Source: Cytophagaceae bacterium (GTDB lineage: Bacteria; Bacteroidota; Bacteroidia; Cytophagales; Spirosomataceae). Taken from it: DNA of 41,194 nucleotides. The first letter of the stretch is position 1, and each line of letters begins with the position of its first letter. The stretch covers positions 1 to 41,194 of the forward strand of contig CANFWR010000007.1 in the NCBI GenBank assembly GCA_947450865.1. Direction: 5' to 3'. Position numbers and translations under genes: made by a program. The notes under the pieces were generated by a model. That model saw nothing but the letters and a program-made list of their open reading frames with translations, ran no database searches and was not told the origin of the DNA. This document shows positions 1 to 8,698 of this stretch, one piece after another.

Positions 1-2
1 AT

Positions 3-983
3 ACGAGTTTCTCGATTAAAATCGGTTTCAACCGCATGCAGCAGTTCCGCCACTTATTGTCGAACACGATGGCTGTTTCGCCCTCTGATATTTGGAAGAA
101 TTCGAATCAACAAATTCCACCCCAAATCGCGGATCAATATTCCATCGGTTTCTTCAAGAACTTCACAAATGCCTCGAACGCCGTTTTCGAAACCTCAGCA
201 GAATTCTATTACAAGAATTTGAACAACGTAGTGGACTACGTGGATGGGGCGCAATTGTACTTAAATCCTACGGTGGAAACACAGTTATTAGTGGGAAAAG
301 GAATGGCTTACGGTGGGGAATTCTTCTTGAAAAAGTCACGTGGCAAACGTTTGACGGGTTGGATATCCTATACCTATGCGCGGACTTTTAGAATTATTCA
401 GGCAAATGAGAATCAGAAGGAAGCGAACTTTGGGATTCAATTCCCGGCGAACTTTGATACGCCACACACCTTTAAATTTGTGTTGAATAACCGCTGGACG
501 AACCGCATTTCTTTCAATGCGAACTTTACCTACACGACGGGTCGCCCAATTACGTATCCGAATGGACGTTATAAGATCTATTCGTTTAACGATCTGTATG
601 ACTATGCCGTGGCAACAGGAATATTTCCGCGACCAGGTTTGGACCAAACGTCTTACACCTACAACGGGACGAAGTACACCTATTTAACCTCGAAAGAGAT
701 CAAAGAATTGCTCGACGGTTATTCTACTGCTTCTTTCACTTTAAGAAACGCGGAACGCATTCCAGATTATATCCGCTTAGATGTGGGGATCACGATTGAT
801 CCAAAACCAGGCAAGCGCTGGCAAGGAAGTTGGAACTTCTCGATCTATAATTTATTAGGTCGCCAAAACGCCTACTCCGTCTATTTCCGTTCATCGACCG
901 GCGAAATCAACCAAGCGAAAACCTACCAGTTGTCGGTTTTGGGCGCCGCGATTCCATCCATCACTTATAACTTCAAATTCTAA
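3..983 (+). CDS. TonB-dependent receptor, C-terminal part (5' end outside window)
   Basis: The frame is open to the left edge of the window, upstream of the ATG at 36 that the ORF track uses, so this is the C-terminal part of a longer gene. What remains looks like the second half of an outer-membrane beta-barrel: alternating aromatic and polar strands (for example GWISYTYARTF and INYNFTY-like segments), a conserved barrel stretch TTGRPITYPNG, and a final strand ending in YNFKF, where the terminal aromatic residue fits recognition by the BAM complex. The family imports large substrates across the outer membrane using TonB energy. The plug and carboxypeptidase-like domains would lie upstream. 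Its TAA shares a base with the ATG of the DUF4249 gene (TAATG), so the two are probably translationally coupled. The substrate cannot be inferred. Confidence 0.88.
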   Translation, partial: TSFSIKIGFNRMQQFRHLLSNTMAVSPSDIWKNSNQQIPPQIADQYSIGFFKNFTNASNAVFETSAEFYYKNLNNVVDYVDGAQLYLNPTVETQLLVGKGMAYGGEFFLKKSRGKRLTGWISYTYARTFRIIQANENQKEANFGIQFPANFDTPHTFKFVLNNRWTNRISFNANFTYTTGRPITYPNGRYKIYSFNDLYDYAVATGIFPRPGLDQTSYTYNGTKYTYLTSKEIKELLDGYSTASFTLRNAERIPDYIRLDVGITIDPKPGKRWQGSWNFSIYNLLGRQNAYSVYFRSSTGEINQAKTYQLSVLGAAIPSITYNFKF

Positions 984-2044
984 TGAGACACTTACTCTTA
1001 TTTTTCTGTGCCTTGTTTCTTTTGAGTTCTTGCGAGACGGAAATCGAGGATTTTCAAACCCAAAATGTTAGTTCAGCTATTGTGATTTACGGCGAAATTT
1101 CGAATGTAGACGGCCCCTATAACGTGCGCTTGAATTATGTGAGTGCTTATTCGCCTTATGATGCGACTCAGTTTTCGGGTCAGCCCATCACAGATGCCAA
1201 TGTGCGTCTGGTGGATGGTAACGGTAAAGAAACGGCTTACTATGAGAAGAGCAAAGGCTATTATTTAAGTCCAACAGGATTTAAGGGAGTGGTGGGCGAA
1301 AAATACAAGCTGCGTATTAAGCTGCTCGATGGAAAAACAATTGAATCGAATTTCCAAACCATCAACGCTGCCCCTGAACTCGCTGAATTTTCGTATGCTT
1401 TTAAGAACGCCACGAAAGTAGAGGATATGCGCTTTCCGCTGACGGCAAGCATCAAGGATCCCAAAGCCACAGAAGATTTTTATTTCGTGAAGCGCCAGGA
1501 TTTCCGCCAGTTTTTATTGACCTGTCCTAATCCACCGCCACCACCAGCACCCGTTCCACCGTGTAATTGTAAATGCTGGCAAGCCCCGCAGAATACGCAA
1601 CCGTATTTGTTAGATGATTTTCTGCTAAGCGGCAAGAATTTGTCTTTGGATTTAGGTCAACTACCATATGAAGATTTCAATGATTGGGTGGTGCAACTAG
1701 ATGTGTATTCGATCTCGAAAGAAGCTCATACGTATTGGAAGCGTTTGGAAGATCAACGCAAGTTGAGTGGGGGGATTTTTGATAAGGTACCTGCTCAGGT
1801 TCGAGGAAATTTGACCTGCTTATCAGATCCTTCACAAGAGGTATTAGGCTATTTTATGGTAGGCGGATTAACGCAGAAACGATTAACGGTGGATCGTTTT
1901 AATGGCATCCCTACGGAGGCTTATCAGAAACTTTTGTTCTACGTAGACTTCAATAATGTGCGCTATAAAGACATCCCACTTTGGAATTGTAAAGACGCCG
2001 CTTTCATCAAATATAACCTCGGATATTCCTTGCCTCCATTATAA
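983..2044 (+). CDS. DUF4249 domain-containing lipoprotein
   Basis: A 353-residue secreted lipoprotein. The N-terminus MRHLLLFFCALFLLSSC is a signal peptide with a lipobox (LSSC, lipidated Cys17). The body resembles DUF4249 proteins, which commonly sit directly downstream of TonB-dependent receptors in Cytophagales and are thought to be accessory outer-membrane lipoproteins; their biochemical role is unknown. Around residues 181-199 there is a proline run (PPPPPAPVPP) bracketed by cysteines, followed by CNCKCW. This cluster suggests disulfides or a metal site in the periplasm or at the surface. The gene overlaps the receptor stop codon by one base and ends shortly before a new promoter, so it closes the receptor operon. 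Confidence 0.82.
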   Translation: MRHLLLFFCALFLLSSCETEIEDFQTQNVSSAIVIYGEISNVDGPYNVRLNYVSAYSPYDATQFSGQPITDANVRLVDGNGKETAYYEKSKGYYLSPTGFKGVVGEKYKLRIKLLDGKTIESNFQTINAAPELAEFSYAFKNATKVEDMRFPLTASIKDPKATEDFYFVKRQDFRQFLLTCPNPPPPPAPVPPCNCKCWQAPQNTQPYLLDDFLLSGKNLSLDLGQLPYEDFNDWVVQLDVYSISKEAHTYWKRLEDQRKLSGGIFDKVPAQVRGNLTCLSDPSQEVLGYFMVGGLTQKRLTVDRFNGIPTEAYQKLLFYVDFNNVRYKDIPLWNCKDAAFIKYNLGYSLPPL

Positions 2045-2055
2045 ATATAGTATGC

Positions 2056-2086
2056 TTGCATAATAGTTTTTTTCTCTGCAAATTTG
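2056..2086 (+). promoter_or_regulatory. Predicted Bacteroidota promoter for the acyl-CoA dehydrogenase gene
   Basis: TTG at 2056-2058 is followed after 20 bases by CAAATTTG at 2079-2086, a 7/8 match to TAnnTTTG. The predicted transcription start lies near 2092, which leaves a short untranslated leader before the ATG at 2109. This is a pattern match only. Confidence 0.5.
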
Positions 2087-2108
2087 TTACAACCTAAACG
2101 TTATAACA

Positions 2109-3896
2109 ATGGCAAAAGAATACGACCGTCGCAACCTAGACTTTATATTAAAAGAGGTTTTTGATACTGCTTCCCTGTGTAACTATCCTCGTTACGCGGA
2201 TTATACACCCGATATGTTTGATATGGTATTGGATTCTGCTGATGCCATTGCCGAAAAATATTTACGTCCCATTTATGTAGATTCAGATCGCAAAGCGGCT
2301 GAATTAGTCGATGGAGTCGTACAAGTTCACCCAGGAATTGAGCCTTATATGAAGGAGATGGGTGAATCGGGTATGATAGGCTGTACGTTTGATTTCGAAC
2401 ACGGAGGTCAGCAAGTACCTTCGATGATTGGTGGGGCACACGAGTTCATTCGTGGTGCGGCACATAATTCAGCGGTGATGTTCACGGGACTATCCCACGG
2501 GGCAGCACACCTAATTGCCTCTTTTGGTTCGAAAGAATTAGCTGATACCTACGTTCCTAATATGCTTTCTGGTAAGTGGGCAGGCACGATGTGTTTAACC
2601 GAGCCTCAGGCGGGAAGTTCCTTGAATGATGCGTCTACTTCTGCTAAGGATTTAGGGGACGGAACCTATGCGATCAAAGGACAAAAAATATTCATTTCAG
2701 GAGGGGATAATCACTTCTCAGAAAATATTATTCACTTGGTTTTAGCTCGTTTAGAGGGCGCTCCAGCCGGTACGAAAGGGATTTCGCTTTTCGTTGTGCC
2801 TAAGAAGCGCATCGAAAATGGCACATTAGTGAATAACGAAGTGGTCTCTTTAGGCGTCTATCATAAGATGGGCCAAAAAGCTACACCGGCACTTCACCTC
2901 TCTTTTGGCGACAAAGGAAACTCGATTGGTTACCTAGTAGGTGAGCCGAATAGAGGTTTATCTTACATGTTCCAAATGATGAACGAAGCGCGTCTAGGCG
3001 TGGGAATGGGTGGAGCTTACATTGCTTCCGCTGCTTACCATGCTTCGAAGCAATATGCAAATGAGCGCGCTCAAGGTCGTTTATTAACGAACAAAGATCC
3101 GCATACGCCTCCAACCTTGATTAAAAATCACCCGGATGTACAGCGCATGTTGTATTTCCAAAAAGCGATTGTCGAAGGCTCGATGGGCTTATTATTCCAA
3201 TGCTTCATGTGGGATGATTTAGCGAAAAGCTTAGAGGGAGAAGAGAAAAAAGAAGCCCAAATGATGCTTGACCTAATGACTACGGTAGCGAAAACCTATC
3301 CAGCTGAGATGGGAACGCTGGCGGTTAATCAAGGCTTGCAAGTATTGGGTGGCTACGGATACACAGAAGATTTCCCATTAGAGCAAATGGCCCGCGACGT
3401 GCGGATTATGTCGATCTATGAAGGAACAACCGGTATTCACGGATTGACTTTATTAGGTCGCGGTATTCCAGCGAACAATGGAGAGGCTTTGCAGACGTTA
3501 GGAAAGTTAGTTTTCGCGGATATTGCGTTAGCAAAAGGACACGAAAGTTTAGCAAAGTATGCATCGATGCTAGAGAAGGAATTAGAAAATTTGACAAAGG
3601 TGACGATGCATAAATTAGGCTTCGCGATGAAAGGCGAAATCGAAGTATTCTTAGCGGACTCCACTTTGTATATGGAATTGTTCGGCTTGATTACGGTGGC
3701 TTGGCAATGGTTAAAGCAAGGTCATGTGGCTGCTGCGGCACTAGCGAAAGGTGGCTTAAGCGCAGAGGATCAAGCCTTCTATACAGACAAGATTCACACG
3801 ATGAAATTCTTTTACCACTACGAGGTGCCTAAGGCTTTAGGTTTATCGAAGCGTTTGTTAGATGAAGAAATTTTGACAATTTTTGATCACAAATAA
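2109..3896 (+). CDS. Acyl-CoA dehydrogenase, large (about 600 aa) type
   Basis: A 595-residue flavoprotein predicted to oxidise acyl-CoA to trans-2-enoyl-CoA in the cytoplasm, passing electrons to ETF. The family signature [13 protein letters not shown] is present near residues 162-174. The catalytic glutamate is expected at E438 in [10 protein letters not shown], the usual position in this group. The protein is much longer than the standard 380-aa enzymes. The extra C-terminal helical region (about 465-595) matches the C-terminal extension of long FadE/DmdC-like dehydrogenases. It starts about 65 bases after the DUF4249 gene behind its own promoter, and the next gene follows after 8 bases. 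Exact chain-length or substrate preference cannot be read from the sequence. Confidence 0.92.
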   Translation: MAKEYDRRNLDFILKEVFDTASLCNYPRYADYTPDMFDMVLDSADAIAEKYLRPIYVDSDRKAAELVDGVVQVHPGIEPYMKEMGESGMIGCTFDFEHGGQQVPSMIGGAHEFIRGAAHNSAVMFTGLSHGAAHLIASFGSKELADTYVPNMLSGKWAGTMCLTEPQAGSSLNDASTSAKDLGDGTYAIKGQKIFISGGDNHFSENIIHLVLARLEGAPAGTKGISLFVVPKKRIENGTLVNNEVVSLGVYHKMGQKATPALHLSFGDKGNSIGYLVGEPNRGLSYMFQMMNEARLGVGMGGAYIASAAYHASKQYANERAQGRLLTNKDPHTPPTLIKNHPDVQRMLYFQKAIVEGSMGLLFQCFMWDDLAKSLEGEEKKEAQMMLDLMTTVAKTYPAEMGTLAVNQGLQVLGGYGYTEDFPLEQMARDVRIMSIYEGTTGIHGLTLLGRGIPANNGEALQTLGKLVFADIALAKGHESLAKYASMLEKELENLTKVTMHKLGFAMKGEIEVFLADSTLYMELFGLITVAWQWLKQGHVAAAALAKGGLSAEDQAFYTDKIHTMKFFYHYEVPKALGLSKRLLDEEILTIFDHK

Positions 3897-3904
3897 GAAG
3901 TATT

Positions 3905-5848
3905 ATGTTTAAAAAACACGTATTCCTAGGTCTTGCGTTGTTATTATCTACAGCCGCGTTAGCCCAAAGCAAGTATTCTGCTCACGAATTGTTCCACCCT
4001 TTATGGAACTATGGCCCAGTATCTCCAATGCGTTCTGCTGCGGGTATTCCTGGACCAGGTTACTGGCAAAACTCAGCAGATTATAAGATTGCCGTTTCCC
4101 TAGATGATGTAGCAAACAAAATCACTGGGGATGTGGAGATTACCTACAAGAATAATTCCCCAGATAAGCTGCCGTTTTTGTGGTTGCAATTAGACCAAAA
4201 TAGCTTCAACACGCAGTCTCGCGGAGGCAAGACGACGCCTATTTCGGGTGGACGTTTTGGGAATTTAGCTTTCGAAGGTGGTTACAAAATTGAGAGTGTA
4301 ACGATCGATGGCAAGCCAGCAAATTTCATTGTGGAAGATACGCGGATGCAGATTCGTTTAGCGTCACCTTTGGCAGAAAAAATAGGAACGGCGAAAATCA
4401 AAATCGCTTATTCCTTCACTTCTCCAGAGAATGCATCGGATAGAATGGGTATCCAACAAACGAAAAATGGTGCGATCTACACTGTGGCACAATGGTTCCC
4501 ACGTGTTTGTGTGTACGATGACATCGAAGGATGGAACGTGTTGCCTTATTTAGGAGCGGGAGAGTTCTATTTAGAATACGGCAATTTCGAATATTCAATC
4601 AATGCTCCAGCATCGCACATCGTGGTGGGTTCAGGTGAATTGTTGAATCCGACAGAAGTATATACGGCAGATCAGGTAAAGAAATGGGCTGCAGCTGCGA
4701 ACTCGGAAACAACGGTCGTGATTCGTTCGGCGGCTGAGGTGACAGATCCAGCTTCTCGTCCAGCGAAAGATCGCTTGACATGGAAATTTAAGTGCAACAA
4801 TGCCCGCGACGTGGCTTTTGCTTCGTCTAAATCATTCATCTTAGATGCATGCCGCATCAATTTACCTAGTGGTAAAAAGTCGTTAGCCGTTTCGGTTTAT
4901 CCGGTAGAGTCAGATGGCAAAAATGCCTGGGGACGTTCGTCTGAATACGTTAAAGCCTCAATTGAACATTATTCAAACTGGTTATATGAGTATACCTATC
5001 CAGTGGCGACAAACGTTGCTGGTATCGTTTCAGGAATGGAATACCCTGGGATTATTTTCTGCGGCTATAGAGATAAGACGGAATCATTATGGGGAGTTAC
5101 GGACCATGAATTTGGCCATAACTGGTTCCCAATGATCGTAGGTTCTAACGAGCGTAAATTCGCTTGGATGGATGAAGGATTTAACACTTTCATTAATTTC
5201 TATTCGACGGATGCTTTCAATAAGGGCGAATACAAGAACCGTAAATTTGATATGCACACGATTGCGAAATCAATGTTCCGTGAAAATGCAGATCCAATTA
5301 TGTCGATTCCTGATGTGATCCAAACGCGTAATTTGGGCTGGGAGGCTTACAATAAGCCTGGTTTTGGCTTACGCATCTTGCGTGAAAATATCTTAGGTGC
5401 TGATCGGTTTGATTATGCCTTTAGAAATTACATATCCAAATGGGCGTTTAAACACCCTACTCCAATGGACTTCTTCCGCGCAATGGAAGATGGCGCTGGC
5501 GAGGATTTAGGTTGGTTCTGGAAAGCCTGGTTCTATGAACTTTGGAGATTAGATCAATCTGTAAAAGATGTGGATTACGTGGAGCAAGATCCTACAAAAG
5601 GTGCTGTGATCACGATTGAAAACCTTGACAAAATGGCGATGCCAGCAGTTGTAGAAGTGGAATTAACGAGTGGAGAAAAAGAACGTTTCACGTTCCCGGT
5701 GGAGATTTGGCAAAGAGGTTCTAGCTGGACTTTCCGCACTTCGACCAAGCTTCCGATTAAATCGGTGGTGATCGATCCAGATCATTCATTCCCGGATATG
5801 GATTCGAAGAATAATACGTGGAAGCCGCTGAGTGTTCGCTCAAGATAA
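3905..5848 (+). CDS. M1 family zinc metallopeptidase, secreted
   Basis: A 647-residue gluzincin aminopeptidase-like protein. The signal peptide ends at about ALAQ (residue 20-21), so the protein is exported. The zinc site is HEFGH (H401, E402, H405) with the third ligand at E424 in WMDEGFNTF, giving the family spacing HExxH-X18-E. The substrate-binding exopeptidase motif is GMEY rather than GAMEN. The N-terminal beta domain spans roughly 45-250 and the helical region roughly 450-560. It follows the acyl-CoA dehydrogenase by 8 bases and is closed by a strong terminator, so the two probably share a transcript although no functional link is evident. Its likely role is peptide scavenging in the periplasm or outside the cell. 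Confidence 0.92.
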   Translation: MFKKHVFLGLALLLSTAALAQSKYSAHELFHPLWNYGPVSPMRSAAGIPGPGYWQNSADYKIAVSLDDVANKITGDVEITYKNNSPDKLPFLWLQLDQNSFNTQSRGGKTTPISGGRFGNLAFEGGYKIESVTIDGKPANFIVEDTRMQIRLASPLAEKIGTAKIKIAYSFTSPENASDRMGIQQTKNGAIYTVAQWFPRVCVYDDIEGWNVLPYLGAGEFYLEYGNFEYSINAPASHIVVGSGELLNPTEVYTADQVKKWAAAANSETTVVIRSAAEVTDPASRPAKDRLTWKFKCNNARDVAFASSKSFILDACRINLPSGKKSLAVSVYPVESDGKNAWGRSSEYVKASIEHYSNWLYEYTYPVATNVAGIVSGMEYPGIIFCGYRDKTESLWGVTDHEFGHNWFPMIVGSNERKFAWMDEGFNTFINFYSTDAFNKGEYKNRKFDMHTIAKSMFRENADPIMSIPDVIQTRNLGWEAYNKPGFGLRILRENILGADRFDYAFRNYISKWAFKHPTPMDFFRAMEDGAGEDLGWFWKAWFYELWRLDQSVKDVDYVEQDPTKGAVITIENLDKMAMPAVVEVELTSGEKERFTFPVEIWQRGSSWTFRTSTKLPIKSVVIDPDHSFPDMDSKNNTWKPLSVRSR

Positions 5849-5853
5849 GAAAT

Positions 5854-5880
5854 AAAAAAGGCCCTTTAAGGGCCTTTTTT
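5854..5880. terminator. Bidirectional intrinsic terminator
   Basis: A near-perfect palindrome: six A, GGCCCTT, one central T, AAGGGCC and six T. It begins 6 bases after the peptidase stop codon. The flanking A and T tracts let it work on both strands, so it could also end the minus-strand aminotransferase-tyrA transcript. Confidence 0.9.
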
Positions 5881-5942
5881 ATCAGTATATTTTTAGGTAG
5901 TGTGGTGGATTATATTCACATTGTAGAATAATCCCACTAATT

Positions 5943-6062
5943 ATGAAAATACTATTCCTACAATCCATTTGGTTCGGCGAGTTGGTCACTGCCGTGATTT
6001 ATCTACTTATTTTAGTCGTACTATTTCGATCAGTAAGATGGGTTTATCGAAGACTTAAATAA
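5943..6062 (+). CDS. Small single-pass membrane protein, 39 aa (not in ORF track)
   Basis: ATG to TAA encodes a 39-residue peptide with a short N-terminus, one hydrophobic segment (VTAVIYLLILVVLF, about residues 15-28) and a strongly basic tail ending RWVYRRLK. That is the layout of a small inner-membrane protein with the C-terminus in the cytoplasm by the positive-inside rule. It lies alone between the bidirectional terminator and the convergent tyrA gene, and its TAA abuts the tyrA stop codon exactly (6062/6063). No convincing promoter was seen upstream. I do not recognise a family. A chance ORF is possible, but the composition looks like a real membrane mini-protein. Confidence 0.45.
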   Translation: MKILFLQSIWFGELVTAVIYLLILVVLFRSVRWVYRRLK

Positions 6063-6920
6063 CTAGCCCTTTAAAATCCGACCTATATCATTCGCCTTAC
6101 CTAATTCTTCTTTCAGCTTTTCGTAGCTGCCAGAAAGCATAAGTCCTTTGTATTTCAATAGGGTGTTGATGTATTCGTCCAAAACGTCGAGCAGATTTTC
6201 CTGATTCTGGTGGAAAATTTGGCTCCAAGTTTCAGGGGATGACTTAGCCAAACGTACAGTCGATTCGAAACCGGTGGAGGCTAGTTCGAAAATGCGGGCT
6301 TCGTTCTTTTCTTTCTCTAATACGGTATTTGCCAATGCAAAGGAACAGATGTGCGAGATGTGTGAAATATAGGCCGTGTGCATATCGTGCTCGATGGATC
6401 CCATATAGATGAGGTTCATCTCTAAACCGGTGCGGTATAAATCTTCAATCAAAGCTACCGCTGCTGGGTCGCTGAGTTCTTTGTCGCAAATGACTCCTCT
6501 TTTCCCTACGAAAAGTCCTTGAACAGCCGCTTCAGGACCCGAGAATTCGGTTCCGGCCATCGGGTGGGTAGAAACGAATTGGGCTCTTTTGGGGTGGTTT
6601 TGTAATGCCTCGAAAACAGGGGTTTTCGTAGAACCTACCTCGATGATCACTTGTCCAGGTTTTAGCGCATCCAATACCGATGGAATTAATGCCACTAATA
6701 GATCAACTGGAATCGCACAAACGAAGACGTCGACTTGGTCGATGGCATCTTGCCAAGTGGCGATGCGGTCGACGAGTCTTAACGAGAGTGCCTTTTTCTG
6801 GTGTTCAGTATTCGTATCAATACCGATGATTTCAGAAGCCCAGCCACTCTTGCGAAGACCGAGTGCGATGGATCCACCAATTAATCCGATACCGATAATA
6901 CCTACTTTATGAGATGCCAT
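6063..6920 (-). CDS. tyrA: Prephenate dehydrogenase
   Basis: A 285-residue enzyme that oxidatively decarboxylates prephenate to 4-hydroxyphenylpyruvate, the committed step to tyrosine. The N-terminal Rossmann motif GIGLIGG (about residues 10-16) follows directly after the chosen start MASHKV. The ORF-track start 93 bases upstream would add residues lying inside the aminotransferase gene and lacking family character. Family motifs include THPMAGTEFSG and the histidine-rich helix DMHTAYISHISH. There is no ACT or chorismate mutase domain. The start overlaps the end of the upstream aminotransferase by 14 bases, so the two are translationally coupled and share the tyrosine leader control described here. 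Confidence 0.93.
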   Translation of the reverse strand: MASHKVGIIGIGLIGGSIALGLRKSGWASEIIGIDTNTEHQKKALSLRLVDRIATWQDAIDQVDVFVCAIPVDLLVALIPSVLDALKPGQVIIEVGSTKTPVFEALQNHPKRAQFVSTHPMAGTEFSGPEAAVQGLFVGKRGVICDKELSDPAAVALIEDLYRTGLEMNLIYMGSIEHDMHTAYISHISHICSFALANTVLEKEKNEARIFELASTGFESTVRLAKSSPETWSQIFHQNQENLLDVLDEYINTLLKYKGLMLSGSYEKLKEELGKANDIGRILKG

Positions 6921-8085
6921 TGCTGTGGTTTTTGATGCGATCAATCGCTTGTGAGAAAACGGATTCTTGGGCGCAAAGTGAGATGCGGATATAGCCATCG
7001 CCTTGTGTTCCAAAGATTCCGCCCGGCGTAATGAACACCGCGTTTTCGTCTAATATTTTGTCTGAAAGCGCGTAGCCGGAGTCGAATGAGGCTGGGATTT
7101 TGGCCCAAACAAACATCCCCGACTGTGCCGGATCATACACGCAATCGAGTAAATCCAATAATTCAAATACGAGTTTTTGGCGCGAACGGTAAATGCGATT
7201 TTGATTCGCAAACCAAGCGCTGTCCGCAGAAAGAGCTTTCACCGCTGCCTGTTGCAAGGGTAAGAACATCCCAGAATCCATATTGGACTTGAACTTCAAG
7301 ACCGGTGCTAAAAACTCCGCTTTCCCAAATGCAGCCCCAATTCTCCAGCCCGCCATATTGTGGGATTTCGAAAGGGAATTCAATTCGATCGCTACATCCT
7401 GCATCCCCGGAATCGACAGCATACTCATGGGCTTTTCGTTCAGGATGAAGCTGTATGGATTATCGTTCACTAATAAGATCGAATGGCGAATAGCAAAGTC
7501 ACGCAATTCAGTAAAGAATTCCACCGTTGCTTGCGCACCCGTAGGCATGTGCGGGTAGTTCACCCACATGATTTTCACCTTGGAAAGGTCACGCTTTTCT
7601 AACGCCTTTAAATCAGGTAACCAACCCGTAGAGGCTGATAATTCATAGCTTTCTACCGTCGCACCAGCTAAAGAACAAGCCGCAGAATAGGTCGGGTAGC
7701 CCGGATTAGGAATCAAAGTCACATCTCCTTTTTCTAAATAGGCCATGGCGATGTGCATGATGCCCTCTTTGGAACCGATCAAAGGTAAAATCTCCGAAGC
7801 GGGATTAACCGTAACGCCATAATGAGACGCATAAAATGAAGCGAATGCCTCGCGCAAAGCAGGAATACCTTGGTAACCTTGGTAAGCGTGATGCGAAGGG
7901 TTCGCCGCGCTTTCCGTCAAAGCCGCGATGGTCTCAGACGACGGCGCTAAGTCAGGGGATCCGATACCTAAGTTAATGATAGGTACGCCAGATTCCTTTA
8001 AAGCCGCGATCTGCTTCAATTTCTTAGAGAAATAGTATTCCTCCACGCTGTTTAAGCGGCTAGCCGCTGTGATGTGTAAGCTCAT
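6907..8085 (-). CDS. PLP-dependent aminotransferase, class I/II, probably aromatic
   Basis: A 392-residue fold-type I aminotransferase. It has NYPHMPTG (N176), NDNPYS (D208, Y211), the PLP-lysine motif SLSKSHNMAGWR (K240) and the carboxylate-binding arginine in GDGYIRISLC. I chose MSLHITAASR as the start because it follows directly after the leader terminator; the ORF-track start lies inside that terminator. The sequence resembles the LL-diaminopimelate/aspartate aminotransferase group, so sequence alone does not fix the substrate. Coupling to tyrA and the tyrosine-rich leader upstream argue that it transaminates 4-hydroxyphenylpyruvate (and perhaps phenylpyruvate) to the amino acid. Confidence 0.87.
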   Translation of the reverse strand: MSLHITAASRLNSVEEYYFSKKLKQIAALKESGVPIINLGIGSPDLAPSSETIAALTESAANPSHHAYQGYQGIPALREAFASFYASHYGVTVNPASEILPLIGSKEGIMHIAMAYLEKGDVTLIPNPGYPTYSAACSLAGATVESYELSASTGWLPDLKALEKRDLSKVKIMWVNYPHMPTGAQATVEFFTELRDFAIRHSILLVNDNPYSFILNEKPMSMLSIPGMQDVAIELNSLSKSHNMAGWRIGAAFGKAEFLAPVLKFKSNMDSGMFLPLQQAAVKALSADSAWFANQNRIYRSRQKLVFELLDLLDCVYDPAQSGMFVWAKIPASFDSGYALSDKILDENAVFITPGGIFGTQGDGYIRISLCAQESVFSQAIDRIKNHSNGIS

Positions 8086-8090
8086 AAAAC

Positions 8091-8111
8091 AAAAAACCGA
8101 CGTAAAGTCGG
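8091..8111 (-). terminator. Leader (attenuator) terminator of the aminotransferase-tyrA operon
   Basis: On the minus strand, CCGAC-TTTAC-GTCGG is followed by TTTTTTGTTTT and then the aminotransferase ATG, with only 5 bases between the T6 run and the start codon. The stem extends by A-U and G-U pairs to 7 bp. A terminator placed between promoter and coding start cannot serve an upstream gene alone; it points to regulated premature termination. Its 5' arm is shared with the antiterminator. Confidence 0.85.
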
Positions 8112-8143
8112 CTGATATAATTGACAAAAAACTATATAACCGA
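8108..8143 (-). promoter_or_regulatory. Antiterminator stem of the tyrosine attenuator
   Basis: Reading the minus strand, TCGGTTATATAG (8143-8132) pairs with TTATATCAGCCGA (8120-8108). That is 12 base pairs including two G-U pairs, with one bulged C and an 11-nt loop. The 5' arm starts at the base right after the leader-peptide stop codon. The 3' arm includes four of the five bases of the terminator's 5' arm, so the two stems are mutually exclusive. Pairing was worked out by eye; no folding energy was computed. Confidence 0.8.
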
Positions 8144-8209
8144 TTAGGCAGCGTTGTAATAACCTGCGTAATAATACCCTGTTGTATAGTTGATTGCGTG
8201 GGAATTCAT
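8144..8209 (-). CDS. Tyrosine-rich leader peptide (attenuation sensor), 21 aa
   Basis: A minus-strand ATG-to-TAA frame, too short for the ORF track, encodes 21 residues of which six are tyrosine, concentrated in NYTTGYYYAGYYN. There are no Phe or Trp codons. The last two Tyr codons lie about 4 codons before the stop. A ribosome stalled there would leave the antiterminator arm free, while one reaching the stop codon would cover it. This fits a leader peptide that senses charged tRNA-Tyr and controls the downstream aminotransferase-tyrA genes. No Shine-Dalgarno-like sequence is visible, and the predicted transcript start is at or within a few bases of this ATG. Confidence 0.85.
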   Translation of the reverse strand: MNSHAINYTTGYYYAGYYNAA

Positions 8210-8213
8210 ATGT

Positions 8214-8244
8214 CAAAGGTAGGAAAAAATTACTTTTATGCAAA
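8214..8244 (-). promoter_or_regulatory. Consensus Bacteroidota promoter for the attenuated tyr operon
   Basis: Minus strand: TTTG (8244-8241), exactly 19 bases, then TACCTTTG (8221-8214). Both elements match TTTG-N19-TAnnTTTG perfectly. The upstream element lies inside the last codons of recX. The predicted start is around 8211-8207, at the leader-peptide ATG. Confidence 0.8.
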
Positions 8245-8688
8245 TAGAGGCTTCAATAGCTCGCGAACTAGGGAAGATTCATAGCCTTTTGAGAGGCCAA
8301 AGTTATAGCACTTCTGATAGCGCTGAGGCGAAGTACTTGTTTTAATCTCGTCCTTTTTCTTCTTCAAAAGTGCGCGCGCTTTCTCGATATAATCCGCATC
8401 ATCGATGCCATCCCAAGCTGAGGCTAATAAAGAGGCAGAAATGCCTCGCTTGCGTAATTCGTAATTGATTTTCGTGCGACCCCAGCTTTTTTGATTGAAC
8501 TTTGAGCGAACGAAGATTTCGACAAAACGCGCTTCGTTTAGGTAGTTATTTTCTCGAAGCCAGTTTAAATACTCAGAATACTCAGCCGGTGAAACTTCAA
8601 AAGTCTTCATCTTCTGCTCCAGTTCTTGAACGCATCTTTCCTGGTAGGCGCAATAGCGGGCCAGCTTTTGGAGAATCTCGCTATTCAT
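8236..8688 (-). CDS. recX: Regulatory protein RecX
   Basis: A 150-residue, highly charged helical protein of the RecX family, which binds RecA filaments and modulates recombination and SOS activity. Typical features are the three-helix repeats with motifs YLNEARFVEIFVRSKF, WGRTKINYELRKRGIS and YQKCYNFGLSKGYESSLV. The length is normal for the family. It follows hemA by 10 bases on the same strand, so it is probably cotranscribed with it. The promoter for the tyr operon begins inside its 3' end, so recX and the aminotransferase are adjacent but separately controlled. Confidence 0.88.
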   Translation of the reverse strand: MNSEILQKLARYCAYQERCVQELEQKMKTFEVSPAEYSEYLNWLRENNYLNEARFVEIFVRSKFNQKSWGRTKINYELRKRGISASLLASAWDGIDDADYIEKARALLKKKKDEIKTSTSPQRYQKCYNFGLSKGYESSLVRELLKPLFA

Positions 8689-8698
8689 AAGAAAAGAT

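Noticed and set aside
8069-8284. 71-aa plus-strand ORF across the tyr leader
   Set aside because: It runs antisense through the attenuator, whose structure explains this region, and the peptide has no recognisable features.
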